Notes: generated from the letters alone by a model not told the origin. A DNA stretch of 64,000 nucleotides from Methanothrix sp. (GCF_016706325.1 NZ_JADJJX010000001.1:496001-560000); one strand, 5' to 3'. Positions 17,656 through 26,128 are shown, numbered from the stretch's first letter. Numbers and translations are program-made.

Positions 17656-17902
17656 ATTTCCCTCGCTGATCTTGGCCTGCGAGCGACCAGGCATTCTACT
17701 GAATCCTTCCCGCCCCACAGACATACCAAAAGGTTAATACGTAAAGGATTTCTCGATAGTAACAGTATGCTTGCTCCTATTGATCTTATGGAAGGGCCAT
17801 TTTTTGACAAGACCGCTTGCCTTAATCAATTGAGCGCTGGAATGCAGCTCAAATGAGAACTAAGCAACAGATCTGGCAGTCCATTTGGTCAGTGAAATGA
17901 GC
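17656..17902. other. Rest of the large divergent intergenic region
   Basis: From the repeat array to the coiled-coil gene's promoter. No gene with a ribosome site was found. The first part, 17165-17495, is also AT-rich and holds only the upstream region of the minus-strand secreted-protein gene. Isolated AATCAATTGA near 17823 resembles one more copy of the 16-bp core. Confidence 0.5.
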
Positions 17903-17910
17903 ATATAAAA
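17903..17910 (+). promoter_or_regulatory. Box A of the coiled-coil gene
   Basis: ATATAAAA at 17903-17910 is a good TATA box. The predicted start is near 17930, giving an unusually long leader of about 100 bases before the ATG at 18033. Confidence 0.55.
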
Positions 17911-17929
17911 AACCCATACGTACCGCGTC

Positions 17930-18032
17930 ACATAGAAGTGCTTCGCCACCCTGGCGAAGAATTCCCGGGTTTTGTGGCTCCGGAGCGGGGCCAAACCCCA
18001 GCCGAGGGCTGGAACAGGAGGATAAACGGGGG
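17930..18032 (+). promoter_or_regulatory. Structured 5' leader of the coiled-coil gene
   Basis: Three consecutive hairpins can form. CTTCGCC/GGCGAAG (about 17940-17958) is perfect with a five-base loop. GGGTTT/AAACCC encloses a GGC/GCC stem. CAGCC/GGCTG has a three-base loop. A GGAGG site follows 11 bases before the start. Most genes here have nearly no leader, so a 100-base folded leader suggests post-transcriptional control or mRNA stability. No known riboswitch class was recognised. Confidence 0.5.
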
Positions 18033-18893
18033 ATGCTGGCAGAACTAGAAGATAAGAGAGGCAAACTCAGGCAGGAGTCCCTTGCCTTTAAGGACAGACG
18101 CAGCCAACTGAACGCTGAGGCGAGCAAGTGGGCCGCCAAGAGAAATGAGCTCAACCACGCCACAAAAGAGCTGATCGACAAAGCACAAGAGCTCAAGAAG
18201 CTGCGGGATGAGAACAATAAGAATGTGGCTGAATCCAAAAGGCTGAGGGATGAGTTCAACGAGAAGACCAATCAGCTCTATGCCAGGATAGATGATATCC
18301 GCAAGAAGTACAACCTTACCGGCGATCGTTCCATCAGAGACTTGCGCCGGGAGATAGATCACCTTGAGTTTCGGCAGCAGACTGAGGTCTTGAGCCCGGA
18401 TAAAGAGAAACAGTTGGTTGATAAGATCGCCTCCCTGCATGCAGAGTTCAAGGGCCGCAAGGAGCAGCTAGAGAAGAACGAGGAGCTGAGAAAGCTGCTG
18501 GACGAGGCTCAGGCATTGAGGGACGAGGCATCAAACCACCATGATGAAGTCACAAGGTATGCAGAGCTGGCCCAGGAATACCATGATCAGATGATCACCA
18601 CCTTCAAGGAGGCTGATCAGACCCGTGCGGAGGCTGATGCTGCCCACAAGGAGTTTGTAAAGGCTCAGGAGGCCGCAGACGAGCAGCACAAGGAGTTCAT
18701 CCGCACTCAGCGCGAGGTTCGCGACTTCGAGAAGGTCATCATGGGCTTGAAGAAGAAGAATAAGGATATCAAAGAGGATCGCGCCAAAGAGGTTGCCAAG
18801 CGCGAAGCAGAGGAGATCCTCACTCACTTCCGGCAGGGCGAGAAGCTGAACACAGCAGATCTGCTGAGGCTGCAGCGCGCCGGCCTGGTCTGA
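18033..18893 (+). CDS. Archaeal coiled-coil protein (COG1340 type)
   Basis: A 286-residue protein that is almost entirely charged heptad repeats (for example ELEDKRGKLRQE, ELIDKAQELKKLRDE, KKYNLTGDRSIRDLRREID). The opening MLAELEDKRGKLRQESLAF and the C-terminal REAEEILTHFRQGEKLN with a short LLRLQRAGLV tail match a conserved archaeal coiled-coil family of unknown function. It has no membrane segment or enzyme motif. It is preceded by the long folded leader and followed by a terminator-like hairpin, so it is a single-gene unit. A structural or scaffold role is inference. Confidence 0.85.
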   Translation: MLAELEDKRGKLRQESLAFKDRRSQLNAEASKWAAKRNELNHATKELIDKAQELKKLRDENNKNVAESKRLRDEFNEKTNQLYARIDDIRKKYNLTGDRSIRDLRREIDHLEFRQQTEVLSPDKEKQLVDKIASLHAEFKGRKEQLEKNEELRKLLDEAQALRDEASNHHDEVTRYAELAQEYHDQMITTFKEADQTRAEADAAHKEFVKAQEAADEQHKEFIRTQREVRDFEKVIMGLKKKNKDIKEDRAKEVAKREAEEILTHFRQGEKLNTADLLRLQRAGLV

Positions 18894-18955
18894 AAAACTG
18901 GTCTGGAAGCCTGATCTAGAAGCCTGGTCTGATACGCTCGAATTTCCAACTAACT

Positions 18956-18985
18956 GGGCAGAGAGAACTGCCCTTCTCAGATTTT
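18956..18985 (+). terminator. Terminator candidate after the coiled-coil gene
   Basis: GGGCAG and CTGCCC (18956-18961, 18968-18973) form a perfect six-base stem with a six-base loop, followed by a T-rich stretch ending in TTTT at 18985. Confidence 0.45.
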
Positions 18986-19088
18986 AGCATATTCAGTCTC
19001 ACTTCAGTGTGGAGCTCTTCTCTTTTCCACAGGTAACCGATTTGCAGGACCGTAAGCTTTTAGAGCATCTGATCTGATTTTGCCACGG

Positions 19089-19598
19089 ATGAATGAAATC
19101 CGGCTTCTCTTCGGACGGCCTGCCATCACCGATAAGAGTGGACTCATTTCGGCGATAAGGGATCTGCAACTTCAATACGGCTGTATTATTCAGGCCCTGG
19201 ATGCGGATAAGGTGGTAAGCACCAGACATCTTCTCTTTGCCACAGAAAAGGCATTGTCAGCCTTCTCCCAGAAGAGGAACATCGCTAAGGATGCCGGCCT
19301 GGAGATATTGAGATATGCCTCCGGCGAGAGGCAGATTGAAAAGGCCTTTGGTATGGGGGTATCAGATAGGACGGAGCGCATAGCCCTGATCCTTGCCCGC
19401 TGGGGCAAAGAGTGCTCCTGGCCGGATGAAGGGGAGCTGGCCCGGCTCTTGAGGCCGGATGAACTTGGCTGCTCCTGCCGATATGAAGCAGTGAAAGAGA
19501 CTTTTAATATCTCCTCTGCAGAGATTGAGGCCGTGGGCGAGGACAGGTTAGAGGATCTGGTTATCGAGAGAGTGGCCCTGGCGGATACATACCGCTGA
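19089..19598 (+). CDS. cgi121: KEOPS complex subunit Cgi121
   Basis: Small subunit of KEOPS, the complex that makes N6-threonylcarbamoyladenosine (t6A) at tRNA position 37; Cgi121 binds the tRNA CCA end. From the ATG at 19089 (MNEIRLLFGRPAITDK) it reads 169 residues. Characteristic parts are ALDADKVVSTRHLLFATEKAL (in part), EILRYASGERQIEKAFG and VSDRTERIALIL. A TTG three codons earlier is possible. No other KEOPS gene is in the window. It is closely followed by the DUF2150 gene. Confidence 0.9.
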   Translation: MNEIRLLFGRPAITDKSGLISAIRDLQLQYGCIIQALDADKVVSTRHLLFATEKALSAFSQKRNIAKDAGLEILRYASGERQIEKAFGMGVSDRTERIALILARWGKECSWPDEGELARLLRPDELGCSCRYEAVKETFNISSAEIEAVGEDRLEDLVIERVALADTYR

Positions 19599-19614
19599 AC
19601 TGTCAAGAGAAAGG

Positions 19615-20226
19615 ATGAGTTCCACAATGAAAGAAGAGTTCTACACCCAGAAGCGATGGCTAAACTGGATGAACAAGGTGAAGGAGAGCAACTTCAAGCT
19701 CACAGAGTCGGATGACAAGAGCTCGGGGGCGGTCTTCATCTACATAATGGATGACGTTGTCTTGGCCTGTCTGAAGGTGATAGCCCGCTCGGAAAGGGAG
19801 ATCATAAGCACTGAAGAGGCCCTGGCTGAGATCGAAGCCATCCGTTCCATAGTCTTCAATGATCACGAATCCCTGGGGGAGGATGCCGATCTGATGATAG
19901 AGTCCTTGAAAACCTCCCTGGAGGCGGTCTTCGTCTCCAGCCAGCGCTATATCACTGGAAGCTTCGACCGGGAGAGCCCGATTGAGAGGTTGGTGGCAAT
20001 GGCAATGGCGGCGGAGGATGAGGGAGATCTGGATGAGGCCTTCAATCTGCTCAGCCAGGTTGGGGCGAGGGTGATCGGCGGGGAGAGCATCCCGGAGATA
20101 GGCGAGCTGCCCTACTGCATGACTGCTGAGCTGATGGACGGCATTGATGCCATATCCGCAGCCATGATCGGTGAGGATAGCTATAAGAACGAGGATGGAT
20201 CGGAGGATAGCGAGGAGAACGACTAG
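19615..20226 (+). CDS. DUF2150 family protein
   Basis: A 203-residue acidic protein of an archaeal family without known function. The family-like N-terminus (EEFYTQKRWLNWMNKVKES) is followed by VFIYIMDDVVLACLKVI and a helical body, ending in an Asp/Glu-rich tail (ENEDGSEDSEEND type). No membrane segment. It starts 17 bases after cgi121, so the two may be co-transcribed. An ATG four codons later (19627) is an alternative start. Confidence 0.75.
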   Translation: MSSTMKEEFYTQKRWLNWMNKVKESNFKLTESDDKSSGAVFIYIMDDVVLACLKVIARSEREIISTEEALAEIEAIRSIVFNDHESLGEDADLMIESLKTSLEAVFVSSQRYITGSFDRESPIERLVAMAMAAEDEGDLDEAFNLLSQVGARVIGGESIPEIGELPYCMTAELMDGIDAISAAMIGEDSYKNEDGSEDSEEND

Positions 20227-20281
20227 GCCCCAGGACGCAACTCATCCATCTTCTGCTCAGCCTCTCCTTTAAAAACCCTCT

Positions 20282-21163
20282 TTAGAGTGGTCTGGTTGTG
20301 ACCTCAGACCCATCCTCCTGAATTATAACTGTGTGCTCCGCCTGGGATACCAGTGCCCCTTCGACCTCCCACAGGACGGGGTATCCATGTACTGCGCCGC
20401 TGCGCAGAAGCTGCATCAATGCATATTCCGCCCTCTCCCCTTTCAGCCACCGTCTGGCGAAGGGAAGTGTCTTGTAGCTCTCCATTATCTCCTTCATCAG
20501 AGCTCTGGCCGCAGGAAGCCTCTGGGGCCGGGGGCTGGAGAAACCATATATCTCAGTGACGGGAGCCTCGCTGACTCTGCCTGAGCCATTGGTGGCGAAG
20601 GGCTCGATGGCGATCACATCCCCCTCCTTGAGCGTCACCCCCTTGTCCACCCTCCTGTTAGGCACTGCTGGCTGATCATGAGCGATATAGCGGGAGAGCC
20701 CGTGCCCGGTCAGATTGTAGACCGGCCGGTAGCCGTATCCAGTTATGGCCTCCTCGATCACCCTGCCAATATCGGCAGTGCTCACCCCCGGCCCGACCAG
20801 CTCCAAGGCGGCATCAAGGCCCGCCCGGGAGGCGAGGACCAGCTCCTCATGGCCGCTAAGGTCGATGGTGATGGCGGCATCGGCTATGTAGCCGTCCACA
20901 TGCACGCCCACATCCAGCTTCACCATATTCTCGGCAAAGAGGCTCTCATCCTTTGGGGAGGGGGTATAATGAGCTGCACAGCGATCAAGGGATATATTGC
21001 AGGGAAATGCGGGCTGGCCGCCCTTTGACCGTATCGCCTCCTCAACGAACTCGGCCACCTCCAGCAGGGGCACCCCCACATCCACCCTCGGCCTCGTCTC
21101 TTCCAGCACCTGGGCCAAAATACGCCCGGCCTTGCGGTAATTTTCCAGAATTTCTGCGTCCAT
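20282..21163 (-). CDS. map: Methionine aminopeptidase, type II
   Basis: Removes the initiator methionine from new proteins; dinuclear metal enzyme of the M24 fold. Reads about 293 residues from the ATG at 21163 (MDAEILENYRKAGRIL), with two more in-frame ATGs directly before it. The metal-binding pattern is VKLDVGVHVDGYIADAA, TGHGLSRYIAHDQPAVPN and IAIEPFATNGSG, then AEHTVIIQEDG at the end. The insert typical of type II (archaeal/eukaryotic) enzymes is present. It faces away from the next M24 gene's start, with a 93-base gap. Confidence 0.93.
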   Translation of the reverse strand: MDAEILENYRKAGRILAQVLEETRPRVDVGVPLLEVAEFVEEAIRSKGGQPAFPCNISLDRCAAHYTPSPKDESLFAENMVKLDVGVHVDGYIADAAITIDLSGHEELVLASRAGLDAALELVGPGVSTADIGRVIEEAITGYGYRPVYNLTGHGLSRYIAHDQPAVPNRRVDKGVTLKEGDVIAIEPFATNGSGRVSEAPVTEIYGFSSPRPQRLPAARALMKEIMESYKTLPFARRWLKGERAEYALMQLLRSGAVHGYPVLWEVEGALVSQAEHTVIIQEDGSEVTTRPL

Positions 21164-21256
21164 CATCATCAGCAATCATCAGCAAGTGGCAGATCAGCTA
21201 TAAATCCTCTCTCGATCCAGATGACTGATAGTGTCCAATCCCGCAGGAAGACTCTT

Positions 21257-22402
21257 TCAAAGGACCAGATCCTTCTCGAAGCGGGTGAGATTGTCACAGC
21301 CCGCGCCCCTCACCACCACCAGGTCCTCCAGCCGCACCCCGCCGATATCCGGATAGTACAGGCCCGGCTCCACTGTCACCACCTGGGAGGCCTCCAAGAT
21401 CTCCCCGCCCTCTCCCAGGGAGGGGGGTTCGTGCACATCCAGGCCCACGCCATGCCCGGTGGAGTGGGTGAAACCGCAGCCATCCCTCTCTGGATAGCCC
21501 ATATCCAGGAAGACGGCAGAGACGGCAAGATGGACCTCCTCTCCCGAGACGCCAGCCCGAATGGCCCTTATGCCCGCCTCCTGGGCAGCGAGGACGGCAT
21601 CATAGAGCTCTCTCACCTCCCGGGGGGCCTCCCCCCGGAGGAGGGTGCGAGTCATATCGGCATGGTAGCGGTGAGACTTGGAGCGGGGGAAGATATCGAT
21701 GACTATGGGAGAGTTGGCAGGCAGCGGTCCCGTCCCTCGCGCATGAGGATCGACAGCCTGCACCCCGCCGGCGACGATGCTGTCTGCCGCCTCGCAGCCA
21801 TCCTCCAGAAGGGAGATATCAATGATCGATCGCACCTGCTCTGCAGTGAGGGGCTGGCCCTGGCGGATGAGGATATCTGCTTGGGGCTCGGAGCTGGCGA
21901 TCAGATCTGCTGCCCGGCGCATCGCCCTCTCGCAGGCCCTCTGGGCGGAGGTGATCATCTCGATCTCCCGGGGGCTCTTCTTTGCTCTTGCCCTCCTGGC
22001 TGGACTCTCCAGGATCTGAAGGTCGAAATGCGGGGACAGATGCTGAAATATCCCTGCTGGGAAGCTGTATGCCACTCCCAGGCGCATTATATCGTGATCC
22101 CTCAAAAAATCCTTCAATACCTCAGCATAAGCCAGCTCCAACTTCCCTGAGCTTTTCAGCCTCTCAGTGATATGGTAGTCCTGGGTGCTGACAACCTCAT
22201 CTGCACAGGACTCCTTCTTCGCTCTGCCCTTCTCCATGGAGGAGACGAGGATAGCTGTCCTCTCCTGCAGGAGGATGGCGAATCTATCCCCGGCAAGAAA
22301 GCGGGAGAGGTAAAACATATCCGAGTTGCATATGCTATCTCCCACAAAGAGAAAGCCGTCAATGTCCGGCGATCCTGGAGACCTCAAGGGATCCGGTGAC
22401 AT
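21257..22402 (-). CDS. Xaa-Pro aminopeptidase/dipeptidase-like M24 peptidase
   Basis: A 381-residue two-domain protein. An N-terminal creatinase-like domain (DGFLFVGDSICNSDMFYLSRF) precedes an M24 catalytic domain with metal ligands in VIDIFPRSKSHRYHADMTRT, STGHGVGLDVHEPP, VVTVEPGLYYPDIGGVRLEDL. Such enzymes cleave Xaa-Pro bonds, but substrate range in methanogens is unproved. It lies six bases after GGGP synthase and probably shares its transcript. Confidence 0.88.
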   Translation of the reverse strand: MSPDPLRSPGSPDIDGFLFVGDSICNSDMFYLSRFLAGDRFAILLQERTAILVSSMEKGRAKKESCADEVVSTQDYHITERLKSSGKLELAYAEVLKDFLRDHDIMRLGVAYSFPAGIFQHLSPHFDLQILESPARRARAKKSPREIEMITSAQRACERAMRRAADLIASSEPQADILIRQGQPLTAEQVRSIIDISLLEDGCEAADSIVAGGVQAVDPHARGTGPLPANSPIVIDIFPRSKSHRYHADMTRTLLRGEAPREVRELYDAVLAAQEAGIRAIRAGVSGEEVHLAVSAVFLDMGYPERDGCGFTHSTGHGVGLDVHEPPSLGEGGEILEASQVVTVEPGLYYPDIGGVRLEDLVVVRGAGCDNLTRFEKDLVL

Positions 22403-22408
22403 TCAAAG

Positions 22409-23167
22409 CTACCTGCGAATGGATGAGGTCAGCTCAAAGATAAAAGAGGCCACATCCTGGCTCTTCTCCACTGCTGTGCCCGTCACGATCAGATCCGCTC
22501 CCGCGGCCACCAGCTCTGCGGCTGCTCTGCCGCTGCGAATCCCCCCGCCCACTATGACCAGAGCATCGCCTAAAAGCCTCTTGACCTGGGCTACTATGCT
22601 CGCGGGCACAGGTGAGTCGGCCCCGGAGCCAGCCTCCAGGTAGACCAGCCTCATGCCCAGGTATTTTCCTGCCAGGGCGTAGGCGAGGGCCAGCTCCGGC
22701 TTCTCTCTGGGTATCAGGCGGGCATCGCCCACATAGCCCACTGTCCCTCCGGGCTCGATGATGATGTAGGCCATAGGCAGGGCCTCCAGGCGGTAGCGCA
22801 GAACCAGGGGCGCTCCCAGGACCTGGTTCTCAATTAAATAGCTGGGCGAACGGCTGTTGAGCAGGCTCATGAAGAAGACGGCATCGGCATTCTCGCACAG
22901 CCCGGCTGCGCTTGCCGGGAAGAGAATGACCGGGAGATCTGTCACCCTCTTGATCTCGGCCACAGTATCATGCAGGAGGGAGCCCGTCGCCCCCATGGAG
23001 CCGCCCACCATGATGGCATCCGTCCCCCCCTGGCTGGCGGCCAGGGCCATTCCTCCTGCCTCCTGGGGGCTCTGGGAATCGGGATCGATAAGGGTTAGAT
23101 GGCCTGCCCCACGCTCTTTTATGGCATCCCTCAGGTGCAGCTCGACCCTGCCCATCTTATAGCTCAT
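22409..23167 (-). CDS. Geranylgeranylglyceryl phosphate synthase
   Basis: Makes the first ether bond of archaeal lipids from sn-glycerol-1-phosphate and geranylgeranyl diphosphate. Its TIM-barrel of 252 residues has HLTLIDPDSQ, DAIMVGGSMG, PVILFPASAAGLCENADA, YIIIEPGGTVGYVGDA (quoted in part), LVYLEAGSGADSPVP and VIVGGGIRSGRAAAELVAAGADLIVTG (in part). Starts at 23167 or four codons later (23155) are both possible. It follows L40e in a compact minus-strand group. Confidence 0.94.
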   Translation of the reverse strand: MSYKMGRVELHLRDAIKERGAGHLTLIDPDSQSPQEAGGMALAASQGGTDAIMVGGSMGATGSLLHDTVAEIKRVTDLPVILFPASAAGLCENADAVFFMSLLNSRSPSYLIENQVLGAPLVLRYRLEALPMAYIIIEPGGTVGYVGDARLIPREKPELALAYALAGKYLGMRLVYLEAGSGADSPVPASIVAQVKRLLGDALVIVGGGIRSGRAAAELVAAGADLIVTGTAVEKSQDVASFIFELTSSIRR

Positions 23168-23174
23168 CTCAGAT

Positions 23175-23324
23175 CTATGCGGTCTTGTTCTCCTTGGACT
23201 TCATCCTCAGGCCCTCATAGCCACATTTGCGGCAGCGGGTCGCTTTTACCGGGTTTCGCGCATTACAGCGCATGCATATCTTCAGGTTAAGGATCCTGTT
23301 TTCTGCTTCTGGAAATCTAGCCAT
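23175..23324 (-). CDS. rpl40e: Ribosomal protein L40e
   Basis: A 49-residue zinc-ribbon protein of the archaeal/eukaryotic large subunit, starting [16 protein letters not shown] at 23324. Four cysteines (CMRC, then CRKC 13 residues later) with [16 protein letters not shown] are typical. It sits between the tRNA and GGGP synthase and ends with KSKENKTA. Too short for ordinary gene lists, but clear from sequence. Confidence 0.93.
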   Translation of the reverse strand: MARFPEAENRILNLKICMRCNARNPVKATRCRKCGYEGLRMKSKENKTA

Positions 23325-23377
23325 GATAAATCAGCTCTTGCTCTCAACTGCTCTGATGTGAGATTTTGGATATTCTT

Positions 23378-23530
23378 TGGCGCCGGGATTGGGATTTTCC
23401 TGGCGGGTCTATTGCGCCCCGCCATTTTGAACCCAAGTGTCCCTGAAAGGGACAACAGGTCTCGAGCCTGCCGCGTTTGGACTCCCGCGGCCTGCAGCCG
23501 CCTGGAATTTGTCCGCTCTGCCACCCCGGC
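23378..23530 (-). tRNA. tRNA-Ser (CGA) with two noncanonical inserts and encoded CCA
   Basis: A 5' arm GCCGGGG at 23530 pairs with TCCCGGC, followed by G and CCA at 23378. The anticodon loop CTCGAGA carries CGA within a CAGG/CCTG stem. A long variable arm (GTCCC/GGGAC) marks a class II serine tRNA. The D arm and T loop only become canonical if 23475-23506 (32 bases) and 23395-23425 (31 bases) are removed; both segments fold into GC-rich hairpins. The mature RNA would be 90 bases, right for tRNA-Ser. Introns outside position 37/38 are known mainly in Thermoproteales. Exact boundaries are ambiguous by a base or two, and a degenerate gene is possible. Confidence 0.8.
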
Positions 23531-23556
23531 CCAGCTTAAACTCCCTCTTGCCCATG

Positions 23557-23566
23557 CTTTATATCT
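23557..23566. promoter_or_regulatory. Shared box A between tRNA-Ser and malic enzyme
   Basis: CTTTATATCT on the plus strand reads AGATATAAAG on the minus strand. It is about 30 bases from the tRNA 5' end and about 40 from the malic-enzyme ATG, so one AT-rich element could serve both directions. Confidence 0.5.
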
Positions 23567-23601
23567 GTTGCTCTCTTCAATGCCTCCCTCAGGAGTATGT
23601 T

Positions 23602-24855
23602 ATGTCCCTTCGAGAAGAAGCATTGGCCTTTCATGAGGCCTTCAGGGGAAAGATTGCCGTTCACAGCAAGGTGCCCTGTGCCACCAGCCAGGATCTCAGC
23701 CTGGCCTATACCCCGGGCGTCGCCGAACCCTGTCGCGAGATCGAGAAGAATCCAGATGATGTCTACCGCTATACTGCCAAGGGAAATCTGGTGGCAGTGG
23801 TGACGGATGGTAGTGCAGTCCTCGGCCTGGGAGACATAGGAGCATCAGCCTCCATTCCAGTGATGGAGGGCAAGGCAATACTCTTCAAGAACTTCGCCGG
23901 GATAGATGCCTTTCCCATAGCGATCTCTTCCAAGGATCCTGAGGATATAGTGAAGACCGTGGCCATGATCGAGCCGATCTTCGGGGGGATAAACCTGGAG
24001 GATATCAGCGCCCCCCGTTGTTTTGAGGTGGAGAAGAGGCTGAAGGATGCCCTGAATATCCCGGTATTTCATGATGACCAGCATGGGACGGCTGTAGTCG
24101 CCCTGGCCGCCCTGATCAATGCTCTCCACCTGGTGGGAAAGGATTTTCAGAATCTGAGGGTGGCTGTGAGCGGGGCAGGGGCGGCTGGGGTTGCCGTCAC
24201 CAGCTTCCTTTTGAGCTTCGGTGCAGAGGATGTCATCCTCTGTGACAGCCGGGGGGCGATTCATAAGGGCCGGCAAGACCTGAACCCCTTCAAGGAGAAG
24301 ATCGCCCGTATCACCAATCCCCGCAACCTCACCGGCACCCTGAAAGATGCCATCCGGGGCGCTGATGTCTTCTTAGGCCTCTCTGTAGCCGGCATCCTCA
24401 CCCAGGAGATGGTAAGGAGCATGGCAGAGGATCCTGTGGTCTTTGCCCTGGCCAACCCCGTTCCTGAGATAATGCCCGAGCAGGCAGAGGAGGCAGGGGC
24501 GCGTGTGGTGGCCACCGGCCGCTCCGACTATCCCAATCAGGTGAACAATGCCCTGGGTTTTCCGGGAATATTCCGCGGTGCACTGGACGTGCGGGCCAGC
24601 GAGATCAATGAACCCATGAAGATGGCCGCCTCCCGCGCCATAGCCGGACTGGTGGAGGACCGCACCCCCCAGTGCATCATCCCCTCCCCCTTCGATATGA
24701 GGGTCGTTCCTGCTGTGGCTGAGGCGGTGGCCCGGGCGGCCATAGAGAGCGGCGTGGCCCGAATGCCCCTCGATCCCGCGGAGGTGAGAAGGGGGGCGGA
24801 GGCGAGGATCAGGCGGAGGGAGGATGAAGAGCCATCCTTTCCCCTCATCCCTTGA
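23602..24855 (+). CDS. Malic enzyme (oxaloacetate-decarboxylating malate dehydrogenase)
   Basis: Oxidatively decarboxylates malate to pyruvate with NAD(P). The ATG at 23602 has AGGAG six bases upstream; the longer frame runs into the tRNA and is rejected. The 417-residue protein has LSLAYTPGVAEPC with the conserved Tyr/Pro, VTDGSAVLGLGDIG, the metal site EDISAPRCFE and FHDDQHGTA, a Rossmann GAGAAGVAV and FALANPVPEI. The length matches the short bacterial/archaeal form. Probably supplies pyruvate or NADPH for biosynthesis. Confidence 0.93.
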   Translation: MSLREEALAFHEAFRGKIAVHSKVPCATSQDLSLAYTPGVAEPCREIEKNPDDVYRYTAKGNLVAVVTDGSAVLGLGDIGASASIPVMEGKAILFKNFAGIDAFPIAISSKDPEDIVKTVAMIEPIFGGINLEDISAPRCFEVEKRLKDALNIPVFHDDQHGTAVVALAALINALHLVGKDFQNLRVAVSGAGAAGVAVTSFLLSFGAEDVILCDSRGAIHKGRQDLNPFKEKIARITNPRNLTGTLKDAIRGADVFLGLSVAGILTQEMVRSMAEDPVVFALANPVPEIMPEQAEEAGARVVATGRSDYPNQVNNALGFPGIFRGALDVRASEINEPMKMAASRAIAGLVEDRTPQCIIPSPFDMRVVPAVAEAVARAAIESGVARMPLDPAEVRRGAEARIRRREDEEPSFPLIP

Positions 24856-24958
24856 GAGCGGGCATTGACCGATGGGCATTGTCCAGCTGGCATCAAGCAG
24901 CAGGGATCGACCAGCAGGTATTAACCAGAGCTTGGCAATCAATAGAGAAAGGGATCAT

Positions 24959-25078
24959 ATGAGCAGGAAGTCAAAGAAGAGAAGAGACAGCCCGGAGGTG
25001 ATCAGGAAAAGGCTGGAGAACAGCCTTCCCTGGTCTCTCTCCCGCTGGTTTGCCCGCATCATGAAGCGAAAGAAGTAG
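24959..25078 (+). CDS. Small basic protein, unrecognised
   Basis: A possible 39-residue protein, MSRKSKKRRDSPEVIRKRL to WFARIMKRKK, with about one third Lys/Arg and a central LPWSLSRW segment. The ATG at 24959 follows GGGATCAT, a weak ribosome site. No promoter was recognised, but it could share the malic-enzyme transcript. A nucleic-acid-binding role would fit the charge but is a guess; it may also be a chance frame. Confidence 0.4.
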   Translation: MSRKSKKRRDSPEVIRKRLENSLPWSLSRWFARIMKRKK

Positions 25079-25129
25079 TCTTGGCATCCCTCAGCCAAAT
25101 TGCATTTCCCTCTTTTGAATCTACTTCTC

Positions 25130-26128
25130 TTACATAGGGGGCTCTTCAGACTGTTCTGCCATCAGGCAGCCCACCACCGCCCCGGTTACATCCTCAGTCC
25201 TGCCGCTTCCGCCCAGGTCCGGCGTCCTCACCCCCGTGGCCAATGCCCGACGGACTGCCGCCTCGATCCGGCCCGCGGCGCGGGATTCACCAAGCCAGCT
25301 CATCATCATGGCTGCGCTGCGTATGGCGCCGATGGGGTTGGCGATGCCCTTTCCGGCGATATCCGGAGCGCTGCCGTGAATGGGCTCGAATAGAGCATGG
25401 GACTCGCCGATGTTGGCACTGGCACAAAGCCCCAGGCTGCCGATAACCCCCGCCGCCTCGTCGCTGAGGATGTCACCGAAGAGATTGGTGGTGACCATTA
25501 CATCGAACCTTTTGGGATTTACCACCAGGTTGTAGGCAGCAGCATCCACCAGCATATCCTCATAAGGGACGCCCTGCCGCTCCGCCACCTCCCTGCAGGT
25601 CTGCAAGAAGAGCCAGTCGCTCTTCAGCACATTGGACTTGTGGATGATGGTCAGAAGGCGCCGTTTCGCCGCCAGATCGCAGGCCGCCTCGGCGATCCTC
25701 TCCGAGCCGCGGCGGGTTATCACCCTGGTGGTGCGCGACTCCTCCTCCCCCACCTCCTCCCGTCCGGAGTAGAGCCCCTCGGTGTTCTCGCGAACGATGA
25801 TGAGATCAAGATCCGAAGACTGGAAGGGCCGGATGTTGGCATAAAGGTCCAGGGCCCGGCGCAGCCGCAATAGGACGCTCCGGTAGCCGGGGTCGGGGGG
25901 GGTGGTGATCGCCCCGAGAAGAATGCAGTCACACTGCTTGATTGTATCCAGATCCTCATCCCCCAGGGCCTCCCCCGTTCTCTTCCAGCGGCCCAGGCCC
26001 ACCTCCAGCCGGACCAGATCGAGATGTACTCCCGCGGCAGTGAGCACCTCCAGGGCGCTTTCCACCACTTCCGGTCCGATGCCGTCCCCGGCGACCACTG
26101 CTACCCTCTTAGATCTCTGACCAGACAC
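25130..26128 (-). CDS. leuB: Isopropylmalate/homoisocitrate-type dehydrogenase
   Basis: NAD-dependent beta-decarboxylating dehydrogenase of the IPMDH/ICDH family, used in leucine synthesis or, as AksF, in 2-oxosuberate synthesis for coenzyme B. The GTG at 26128 (MSGQRSKRVAVVAGDGIGPEV) gives 332 residues, the usual length; the longer frame lies within the upstream gene. Motifs are DLIIVRENTEGLYSG, NVLKSDWLF, MTTNLFGDILSDEAAG-like VTTNLFGDILSDEAAG and EPIHGSAPDIAGKGIANP. Substrate cannot be told from sequence alone. It overlaps the unknown gene by 28 bases. Confidence 0.85.
   Translation of the reverse strand: MSGQRSKRVAVVAGDGIGPEVVESALEVLTAAGVHLDLVRLEVGLGRWKRTGEALGDEDLDTIKQCDCILLGAITTPPDPGYRSVLLRLRRALDLYANIRPFQSSDLDLIIVRENTEGLYSGREEVGEEESRTTRVITRRGSERIAEAACDLAAKRRLLTIIHKSNVLKSDWLFLQTCREVAERQGVPYEDMLVDAAAYNLVVNPKRFDVMVTTNLFGDILSDEAAGVIGSLGLCASANIGESHALFEPIHGSAPDIAGKGIANPIGAIRSAAMMMSWLGESRAAGRIEAAVRRALATGVRTPDLGGSGRTEDVTGAVVGCLMAEQSEEPPM

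Noticed and set aside
21221..22150. Plus-strand open frame of 309 residues
   Set aside because: Fully antisense to the M24 peptidase gene, whose protein motifs are clear.
23437..23601. N-terminal extension of malic enzyme reading through the tRNA gene
   Set aside because: It covers the tRNA on the opposite strand, and a good AGGAG site marks the ATG at 23602.
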